Positions 57,943-64,000 of a stretch of DNA of 64,000 bases are shown in pieces. Positions within the stretch are counted from its first letter, which is position 1. Each line of letters opens with the position of its first letter. The stretch is taken from assembly GCF_029212575.1 (NCBI RefSeq), contig NZ_JARGPK010000021.1:1-64000 (forward strand). Reading direction: 5' to 3'. The notes below the pieces were generated by a model. That model ran no database searches and was not told the DNA's origin. It was given only the letters and a program-made list of their open reading frames with translations. Position numbers and translations under genes: made by a program. This DNA is from Antarcticimicrobium sp. (GTDB lineage: Bacteria > Pseudomonadota > Alphaproteobacteria > Rhodobacterales > Rhodobacteraceae).

Positions 57943-59463
57943 ATGCCGATGACCTTTCTCCATGCCCTCAGGCTGAATGCACGGCGGTTTCCGATGAAAC
58001 CCGCAGTGGTGTTTGAGGGGCGCAGCCAGAGCTATGCAGACGTCCTTGACCGGGTGGAACGGATGATGACGGTGCTGGCGCGGCGCGGCATCGGACCGGG
58101 CGACAAGGTGGCGGTGATCTCGGAAAATCATCCCGATTTCCTTGCCGCCTATGTGGCGGTGACCGGGCTGGGCGCGATCCCCGCGCCGATCAACTATCGC
58201 ATCGCGCCCGAGGTCATGGCCGATGTGGTGGCCCGCTCCGACAGCAAGGCATTGCTGCTGGGAGAGGCGGCGCTGGACCATGCCGATCTGTTCCGGACCG
58301 TGGTGGACGACATCATTGCCCTGGGCGACGTGGCAGAGGACGCGCAAGGCCTGCCGCGCCTGTCGGACCTTCTGGCAGACACCCCGCCCGATCCACCGCA
58401 AGGGCAGGATGGCACCACGATCATGCTGCACACCTCGGGGACCACCGGCAAGCCCAAGGGTGCGCTGCGCAGCCTGTTCGGCATGGAAGAACGCGCCATT
58501 GAACAGCGCTTTCGCCCCGACGACCGGGCGCTATCTGCGCTGCCGATCTGCCTGTCGGCTGGCTGCACATACACGCTGCTACCGCTCTATCTGGGGGCCA
58601 GCGTCTATCTGATGCGCCGCTTCGACGGCGCCGGTGCGCTGCGCTTGATCGAGGACGAACGGCTGACCGCCACGATGCTGCTGCCGGCCATGCTCCAGCG
58701 GATGGTCGAGGCCGAGGGCTTCGCCAGCGCCGACCTGTCGTCACTACGCACGCTGCAATCGGGCGGCGGCGAAATGTATCCTGACCTCAAGCACGCTGCG
58801 CTGGACAAGTTTGGCGATGCGCTGATGATCTATGCCGCGTCAAGCGAGGCGGGCCCCTACGCCAACCTCACCGCAGAAGATCTGCGCCGGAATCTGGCGG
58901 GCAACTGCGTTGGCCGCCCGTTCTTTGGCGTTGAACTGAAGATCCTCGACGACGATGGAAACGAGGTGCCGCAGGGTGAAGTCGGCGAAATCTGCACCCG
59001 CAGCGAAAGCCGCTACGACGGGTATTACAAGGACGACGCGCTGACTTCCGAAACCCGGCGCGGCGATTATCTGACCGTGGGCGATCTGGGCCGGATCGAT
59101 GCCGAAGGGCTGCTCTGGTTCACCGGCCGCAAGCGCGACATCATCAAGAGCGGCGGCATCAATGTCTACGCCCCCGAGATCGAAGAAGCGCTGGCCAGCC
59201 ACCCGGCGATCGCCGAAGCGCATTGCGTGGGTCTGCCCGATCCGCGCTGGACCGAGGCGATCTGCGCGGTGATCGTCCCCGCGCCGGGCGAGCAGCTGAC
59301 AGCGGCCGATGTGATCGCGCATGCCGAAACCCGGCTTGACCGATACAAGCGCCCGCGGCGGGTGGTCTTCATGGCGGCGGTGCCGCGCAACCTGACCGGC
59401 CGCGTTCTCAAGGCTGAACTGAAAGAGGCAGTGCTGGCACTGCCAGAGGAGGAAACCCAATGA
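57943..59463 (+). CDS. AMP-forming acyl-CoA synthetase (ligase)
   Basis: A 506-residue ANL enzyme with complete motifs: P-loop MLHTSGTTGKPKGALRS (162-178), the core LTVGDLGRIDAEGLLWFTGR, KRDIIKSGGINVYAPEIEEA, and the C-terminal RVLKAELK with the adenylation Lys. It activates an unidentified acid to acyl-CoA and is the only intact AMP-forming ligase in the window. ATG at 57943 after GAGGAGGCGG. Overlaps the MaoC gene by 4 bases. Confidence 0.9.
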   Translation: MPMTFLHALRLNARRFPMKPAVVFEGRSQSYADVLDRVERMMTVLARRGIGPGDKVAVISENHPDFLAAYVAVTGLGAIPAPINYRIAPEVMADVVARSDSKALLLGEAALDHADLFRTVVDDIIALGDVAEDAQGLPRLSDLLADTPPDPPQGQDGTTIMLHTSGTTGKPKGALRSLFGMEERAIEQRFRPDDRALSALPICLSAGCTYTLLPLYLGASVYLMRRFDGAGALRLIEDERLTATMLLPAMLQRMVEAEGFASADLSSLRTLQSGGGEMYPDLKHAALDKFGDALMIYAASSEAGPYANLTAEDLRRNLAGNCVGRPFFGVELKILDDDGNEVPQGEVGEICTRSESRYDGYYKDDALTSETRRGDYLTVGDLGRIDAEGLLWFTGRKRDIIKSGGINVYAPEIEEALASHPAIAEAHCVGLPDPRWTEAICAVIVPAPGEQLTAADVIAHAETRLDRYKRPRRVVFMAAVPRNLTGRVLKAELKEAVLALPEEETQ

Positions 59464-59951
59464 CACGGCCCGATCTTTCGGCCCTGAAGGGCCAGCAGCT
59501 CTACTGGGAGGACCTGAACGAAGGCGACCAGTTCGACAGCCCCACCCGTACCATCACCGAGGCAGATGTAGCGAATTTCGCCTGCCTGTCGGGCGATTTC
59601 AACCGGCTGCACGTCGATGCCGAATACGCCGCCGATTCGGCCTTTGGCCAGCGCATTGCACACGGGTTGCTTGTGGTGTCGGTGATGTCGGGGCTGACCA
59701 CGCGGATGCTGATGAACACGTTCCTGGAACCCTCGCTTCTGGGGCTGCTCGACATGCAGTGCCGGTTCCCGAAACCGACCCTCATCGGCGACACGATCGG
59801 GGTGCGCGTCACCGTAGCCGAGAAGCGCGAGACCTCGAAACCCGAACGCGGCATCCTGTCGTTCCGGCGCGAGGTTATCAACCAGCGCGGCGAAACCGTG
59901 GTGGAAGGGGTCTGGAAACTGCTCGTACGGCGGGCGCCGCAAGGTGGCTGA
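59460..59951 (+). CDS. MaoC-family enoyl-CoA hydratase
   Basis: 163 residues, a single hotdog with a complete dyad: LSGDFNRLHVDAEYAADSAF (Asp and His five residues apart) and FGQRIAHGLLVVSVMSGLTT. It would hydrate the product of the 56760 ACAD. ATGA overlap with the ligase gene and 8-base overlap with the fused ADP-forming ligase gene. Confidence 0.88.
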   Translation: MTRPDLSALKGQQLYWEDLNEGDQFDSPTRTITEADVANFACLSGDFNRLHVDAEYAADSAFGQRIAHGLLVVSVMSGLTTRMLMNTFLEPSLLGLLDMQCRFPKPTLIGDTIGVRVTVAEKRETSKPERGILSFRREVINQRGETVVEGVWKLLVRRAPQGG

Positions 59952-62055
59952 GCAGGTGGTCGCCCGCGACTTTCCCGATCTTTCGCGGCTCTTGTCGCCA
60001 CGCAGCGTGGCGATCCTGGGGGCCAGTGAAAGGCCCCGTAGCGTGGGCAGCGATACCTTGCTGAACCTTACCGAGCATTCCGACTTCGATGGGCAGATCT
60101 TCCCGGTCAATCCCGGGCGTGAAAGGGTGCATGGTCTTCTTGCCTATCCCGCAATTTCGGCCTTGCCTGGTCCCGTCGATGTGGCGGTGGTGTGCCTTCC
60201 TGCCGATGCGGTGGTGGGCGCCTTGCGCGATTGCGCGGCGGCAGGAACTGGTTTCGCGGTGGTCTTCACCTCTGGCTTTGGTGAAACCGGGGATGAGGGC
60301 CGGGCCGCTGAAGCCGAGATGGCCGAAATCGCCCGGCAAAGCGGGATGCGCATCTATGGTCCGAACTCGCCAGGGCTGAGCAACATCAACCGCCGCCTTG
60401 GGCTGACCTTTTCACCGGTGTTCAAGAACGACACGCTGGGCGGCGGCATTGGGCTTGTCACCCAGGGCGGCGGACTTGGCCGTGCCTTCATCCAGGCAAG
60501 CGAGCGCGGCATCGGCGTTGGCCTGTGGTGCTCTACCGGCAACGAAGCCGATCTGACCATGGCCGATGTCGTGCACCACATGGTGGGCGATCCCGACATA
60601 AAGGTAATCGCCCTTCTCGCTGAAGGCTTCCGCGACGGGCCGCGCTTTCTGGCGGCTGCCCGCGCCGCCGCCCGCGCCGGCAAGCCGGTGGTGGCGATGA
60701 AGGTGGGCAAGTCGGACTATGGCGTTGCCGCCACCCGTTCGCACACCGCCGCACTGGCGGGGTCGGCGACGGTCACCTCGGCGCTGTTTCGCCAGCACGG
60801 CATCGTCGAGGTGGACGATCTGGACGAGTTGATCGACACGGCGGCACTGTTCGAGCGTGCGGGCATCGCCCGACGGCAGGGCATCTGCGTCTATTCCTTT
60901 TCGGGCGGCACCGCCGCGCTGGCCGCCGACATGGTGGGCAGCGCCGGGCTGACCCTGTCCGAACTGGCCCCCGACACCCGCGCGGGGTTGCGTGCGCTGG
61001 CCCCGTCTTATGCGGCGCTCGAAAACCCGGTGGACCTGACCACCCAGGTCTTCACCCAGGATACGCTCAACCGCGACTGCCTGTCTCTGGTGGCGCGCGA
61101 TCCGGCCACCGATGTGGTGCTCTTGCCGATCCCGGCCGATTACGGCCAGATTACCGACCGGTCCGCCGACGACATGGTCGCACTTGCGCCGGACAGTGCG
61201 GCGCTGTTGGTGCCGGTGTGGATGAGCGGGCACCGCGCCGCAGGCTATAGCACGCTGAACGCGGCAGGGCTGGCGCCCTTTCGCAGTCTGGGCAAGGCGG
61301 TCACGGCGCTGAAGCGGCTGATCTGGCGCGGCGACTGGACCGCCTCGGGCATCGACGCTCCGTCGCTGCCCGCGCTTCCGCCCGGCGAACTGGACGAGGC
61401 CGCGGCCAAGGCAGCGCTGGCCGGACTTGGTCTGACGGTGCCCGAAGGCCGGGTTGTGACCAGCGCCCAGGAGGCGGGCGCGGCGGCACGCGGGATCGGA
61501 TTTCCGGTAGTACTCAAGGCGCTGGTGCCCGGCCTTCTGCACAAGACCGAAGCCGGGGCCGTGGCTGTCGGACTGACGGATGCGGAGGCGCTGACGGCAG
61601 CCTGGGACGCGATGACGGCGTCACTTGCGGCGCAGGGGCACAGGCTTGACCGTGCCTTGGTCGAGCGCATGGAACAGGGGCCGGGGGTCGAGGTGATGGC
61701 GGGACTGCACCGCGATCCGGTGTTCGGCCCGGTGGTCAGCTTCGGCCTCGGCGGCGTCATGGTCGAGGCGCTTTCTGACGTTACGCACCGCGCCGCGCCC
61801 TTCGGACGCACCGAAGCGCACGCGATGATCGACGAGATCCGCGGCCGCGCGCTGCTGGGTCCGCTGCGCGGCCGCCCGGGCGCCGATCTGGGCGCGCTTG
61901 CCGATCTTCTCGTGATCCTGGCCGCCCTGGGTGCGCGCGGCGACATCGCTGAGATGGACCTCAATCCGGTGCGCGCCGGTCCGGTGGGTGCCACGGTCCT
62001 TGACGCGGTGATCCTGCGCGCTCCGAGCAACACAGAAGGGAAGGCAAGACAATGA
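59944..62055 (+). CDS. ADP-forming acyl-CoA ligase, fused alpha-beta
   Basis: 703 residues with GTG start at 59944. Alpha part: SVAILGASERPRSVGSD, YGPNSPGLSNINRR (Ser instead of the usual Cys in GPNC), TQGGGLGRAFIQASERGIGV, phosphohistidine motif TRSHTAALAGSATVTSALFR (His267). ATP-grasp part: FPVVLKALVPGLLHKTEAGA, FGPVVSFGLGGVMVEALSD and IAEMDLNPVRAGP. It is in an operon with an AMP-forming ligase as well, so the two may act on the first acid and on a cleavage product respectively. Confidence 0.9.
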   Translation: MAEQVVARDFPDLSRLLSPRSVAILGASERPRSVGSDTLLNLTEHSDFDGQIFPVNPGRERVHGLLAYPAISALPGPVDVAVVCLPADAVVGALRDCAAAGTGFAVVFTSGFGETGDEGRAAEAEMAEIARQSGMRIYGPNSPGLSNINRRLGLTFSPVFKNDTLGGGIGLVTQGGGLGRAFIQASERGIGVGLWCSTGNEADLTMADVVHHMVGDPDIKVIALLAEGFRDGPRFLAAARAAARAGKPVVAMKVGKSDYGVAATRSHTAALAGSATVTSALFRQHGIVEVDDLDELIDTAALFERAGIARRQGICVYSFSGGTAALAADMVGSAGLTLSELAPDTRAGLRALAPSYAALENPVDLTTQVFTQDTLNRDCLSLVARDPATDVVLLPIPADYGQITDRSADDMVALAPDSAALLVPVWMSGHRAAGYSTLNAAGLAPFRSLGKAVTALKRLIWRGDWTASGIDAPSLPALPPGELDEAAAKAALAGLGLTVPEGRVVTSAQEAGAAARGIGFPVVLKALVPGLLHKTEAGAVAVGLTDAEALTAAWDAMTASLAAQGHRLDRALVERMEQGPGVEVMAGLHRDPVFGPVVSFGLGGVMVEALSDVTHRAAPFGRTEAHAMIDEIRGRALLGPLRGRPGADLGALADLLVILAALGARGDIAEMDLNPVRAGPVGATVLDAVILRAPSNTEGKARQ

Positions 62056-62870
62056 CGGTAAAGACGGATATCGGCTTCACCACCCGCGACCGCATCTACG
62101 TGCGCGGGCGCGATCTGGCCGACGACATCCTCGGCAAGATGGATTTCATCGACATGATCTATTTCACCGCCACGGGGAAGGAGCCGGATGCCCGCACCCG
62201 TGCGATGACCAACGCGATCATCGTCACCGCCACCGATCACGGCCTTACCCCCAGCGCCATTGCTGCGCGAATGACGATCCTGGGCGCGCCGGAATCGCTC
62301 CAGGGCGCGGTGGCTGCGGGCTTGCTGGGCGCGGGGAATCATTTTCTGGGCACCATGCAGAACGCCGCGGCCTTTGCCCGCGACGAGATCGGCGAGCTGT
62401 CCGACAGCGACGATGACGCGGCCTATGCCGCCCGCGCGCAAGAGGTCGTATGCGCCTTTCGCGCCGCGCGCCGGATCGTGCCAGGCCTCGGTCATCCGAT
62501 CCATGTGGCGGGTGACCCCCGCACGCCGGTCCTGCGCCGCATCGCGGGCGAGAACGGGTTCGACGGGCGGCACTGGCGCTTCATGGCGGCCGTCGAGGCC
62601 GCCGCCCGCGAGGAATATGGCCGTCTGCTGCCCATCAACGCCGCCGGCGCGGTCGGGGCCACCGTTTCGGACATGGGGCTTGCCCCGATCTGGGCGCGGG
62701 CCTTCGCCCTGATTGGCCGATCCGCCGGGCTTCTGGCGCATCTGATGGAAGAGCTCGAAAATCCGCAGGGTCAGAAGATCTGGGACATGATCCTGGAACA
62801 GGACGATTCGGCGGAATGCGCCGGGATTGCCGACCCGGACCGCGCGAACAGCGCAGGAGAGCAAAAATGA
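62052..62870 (+). CDS. Citryl-CoA lyase-like protein (citrate synthase fold)
   Basis: A 272-residue citrate synthase-superfamily protein of the short citryl-CoA-lyase size. Histidines at the expected places are TATDHGLTPS (His63), LLGAGNHFLGTM (His97) and VPGLGHPIHVAGDPRTPVLR (His148), then TVSDMGL (Asp207). The natural reaction of citryl-CoA lyase is cleavage to acetyl-CoA and oxaloacetate. Here, behind an ACAD, hydratase and ligase, it could cleave a branched beta-hydroxy-acyl-CoA analogue by the same retro-aldol chemistry. The substrate is inferred. ATGA overlaps on both sides. Confidence 0.82.
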   Translation: MTVKTDIGFTTRDRIYVRGRDLADDILGKMDFIDMIYFTATGKEPDARTRAMTNAIIVTATDHGLTPSAIAARMTILGAPESLQGAVAAGLLGAGNHFLGTMQNAAAFARDEIGELSDSDDDAAYAARAQEVVCAFRAARRIVPGLGHPIHVAGDPRTPVLRRIAGENGFDGRHWRFMAAVEAAAREEYGRLLPINAAGAVGATVSDMGLAPIWARAFALIGRSAGLLAHLMEELENPQGQKIWDMILEQDDSAECAGIADPDRANSAGEQK

Positions 62871-63988
62871 CCGGCATTGCACCGCTTTCGGGGCTTCGCG
62901 TTCTCGATCTGACCGAGCTTCTGCCTGGGCCCTATGCCACGCAGCAACTGGCCGAGATGGGAGCCGAAGTCATCAAGGTCGAGCGTCCCGCGGGCGACGC
63001 CGCGCGCGCCATGTTCCCCGGCCTCTTTGCCGCCGTGAACCGCGGCAAGAAAAGCATCGGCCTGAACCTCAAGGACGACACAGACCACGCGGCTTTCCTG
63101 CGGCTGGCCAAATCGGCGGACGTGGTGATCGAGGGCTATCGCCCCGGCGTCACCAAGCGGTTGGGAATCGACTATGAGACGCTTTCAGCGCTCAATCCCG
63201 GCCTCGTCTACTGTTCGGTCAGCGGCTATGGTCAGACCGGGCCGGCGCGCGACTGGCCGGGACATGATCTGAACTACGCGGCGATGGCGGGCGCGGTAGC
63301 GATATCGGGCGCGCCCAACGGACCGCCTGAATACACGACGGGCGTGCCGATCGGGGATCTCTCGGCAGCCATGTATGCCATCATCACCATTCTTGCCGCG
63401 TTGCGCGGACGCGACGCCACGGGGCGGGGCCAGTATCTCGACGTGGCGATCACCGACGCGCTGGCCAGCTGGGTCGCCCCGCGCTACGGTGTGTGGGACG
63501 CTGGACGCCAGGCCGGACGCGAGATCACAAAGGCCGACATCCTGCGCCGGGCCGCCTATGGCATCTTCGAGACCGCCGACGGCAACTACATAACCATCGG
63601 GGCGATCGAGACGCATTTCTTCCGCCGCCTGATCCGCGCCACGGGGATGACGGGCTTCGACGATCCGGCGCTTGATGACTTTGCCGCACGCACCGACCGC
63701 GCGGACGATATCCGCGCCGCCTTGACCCCGTTGATCGCCGCGCGTCCCTATGCGCATTGGGCGGAGATCTTCGAGGTCGAGGATGTTCCCTTCGCCCCGG
63801 TCAACAGGCTGGAGGATCTGGCCCGAGACCCGCAGCTCAAGGCGCGCGGGATGGTGCGCTCAGCCGGCGCGGCGCAGGTGATGGCCTTCCCTGTGCCGAT
63901 GGCCGGGATGAGCGACCCGGCTGGCCACGTCCCGGCAGTGGGCGAGCATCAGACCGAAATTCTGGACCATGCCGAAGAGACGGAGTGA
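62867..63988 (+). CDS. Family III CoA-transferase of the alpha-methylacyl-CoA racemase type
   Basis: 373 residues from ATG at 62867 (overlap with the lyase stop). LRVLDLTELLPGPYATQQLA, GYGQTGPARDWPGHDLNYAA (His133, at the racemase His position) and GVPIGDLSAAMYAIITILAA (Asp164) resemble alpha-methylacyl-CoA racemase more than formyl-CoA transferase. It may epimerise a 2-methylacyl-CoA or transfer CoA to the acid. A further ORF may start at 63995 (ATG CAT) but is cut off by the window end. Confidence 0.82.
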   Translation: MTGIAPLSGLRVLDLTELLPGPYATQQLAEMGAEVIKVERPAGDAARAMFPGLFAAVNRGKKSIGLNLKDDTDHAAFLRLAKSADVVIEGYRPGVTKRLGIDYETLSALNPGLVYCSVSGYGQTGPARDWPGHDLNYAAMAGAVAISGAPNGPPEYTTGVPIGDLSAAMYAIITILAALRGRDATGRGQYLDVAITDALASWVAPRYGVWDAGRQAGREITKADILRRAAYGIFETADGNYITIGAIETHFFRRLIRATGMTGFDDPALDDFAARTDRADDIRAALTPLIAARPYAHWAEIFEVEDVPFAPVNRLEDLARDPQLKARGMVRSAGAAQVMAFPVPMAGMSDPAGHVPAVGEHQTEILDHAEETE

Positions 63989-64000
63989 GGGCAAATGCAT

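Noticed and set aside
61245-62882. Minus-strand open frame of 545 codons
   Set aside because: Antisense to the fused ligase and citryl-CoA-lyase-like genes, without motifs.
1-64000. CRISPR arrays, tRNA or rRNA genes, prophage genes
   Set aside because: No regularly spaced repeats, no tRNA-like cloverleaf and no structural phage genes were seen when reading the gaps between genes.

Overview
This window is from a high-GC proteobacterial chromosome. It most resembles an alphaproteobacterium of the Rhodobacterales (Roseobacter-type). The reasons are the abundance of TRAP transporters, the etfA gene at the left edge, the tightly coupled ATGA-overlapped operons and the overall gene families. The genus cannot be fixed from the sequence alone.

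Layout. The left 0.8 kb holds the 3' end of etfA, its terminator and two scrambled IS66-type transposase fragments. The rest (about 0.8-64 kb) is almost entirely one accessory catabolic region for CoA-thioester chemistry. It contains 5 family-III CoA-transferases or racemases, 11 acyl-CoA dehydrogenases (ACADs) plus one decayed copy, 3 crotonase-fold enzymes, and 5 MaoC/hotdog hydratase-like proteins plus a PaaI thioesterase. It also has 3 pairs of a thiolase-like (Ltp) protein with a DUF35 zinc-ribbon/OB-fold partner, 2 SDR dehydrogenases, 3 ADP-forming acyl-CoA ligases (one split, two fused) and one AMP-forming ligase. Further genes encode a degenerate PaaK-like protein, a two-subunit family-I CoA-transferase/hydrolase, an MmgE/PrpD protein, a citryl-CoA-lyase-like protein, a transglutaminase-fold protein, an NMO-like flavin oxidoreductase and 2 IclR regulators. 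Uptake is covered by four TRAP transporters (two DctPQM, two TAXI with fused permease) and one uncharacterised polytopic permease.

Transcription units inferred from strand and spacing. (A) 795-1943, minus. (B) 2049-5601, plus. (C) 5677-11162, plus, ending at a terminator. (D) 11234-12199, minus. (E) 12416-20591, plus, ending in a DctQ-M-P transporter and a strong symmetric hairpin. (F) 20662-29002, minus, eight genes: Ltp/DUF35, SDR, thioesterase, TAXI-TRAP and an ACAD pair. (G) 29326-30726, plus: MaoC-like and IclR1. (H) 30759-34392, minus: an ACAD pair and PrpD. (I) 34892-41239, plus: permease, IpdAB-like pair and TAXI-TRAP. (J) 41330-46679, minus: DUF35/Ltp, ACAD, MaoC and split ADP-forming ligase. 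(K) 46838-51387, plus: CoA-transferase, ACAD and fused ligase. (L) IclR2. (M) 53080-63988, plus: DctPQM, SDR, ACAD, AMP ligase, MaoC, fused ADP ligase, citryl-CoA-lyase-like protein and racemase-like protein.

How the genes may work together (inference). Acids taken up by the TRAP systems are activated by ligases or CoA-transferases. ACAD pairs desaturate them and MaoC or crotonase proteins hydrate them. The carbon chain or ring may then be cut by enzymes other than an ordinary Cys-thiolase: the three Ltp proteins lack the thiolase cysteine, one crotonase has a His/Asp pattern like beta-diketone hydrolases, and there are an IpdAB-like pair and a citryl-CoA-lyase-like protein. I see no Cys-thiolase and no FadB-type 3-hydroxyacyl-CoA dehydrogenase. 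This combination would suit branched, alicyclic, terpenoid- or steroid-like acids, but the substrate is unknown.

Two recurrent palindromes mark the promoters. O1 (TCTAACAAATGTTAGA) occurs as two exact copies and two variants, in front of metabolic operons and IclR2. O2 (core CACATATGTG) occurs in front of the transporter-containing operons and the PrpD operon. These look like operators of a two-branch regulon and have no counterpart that I recognise.
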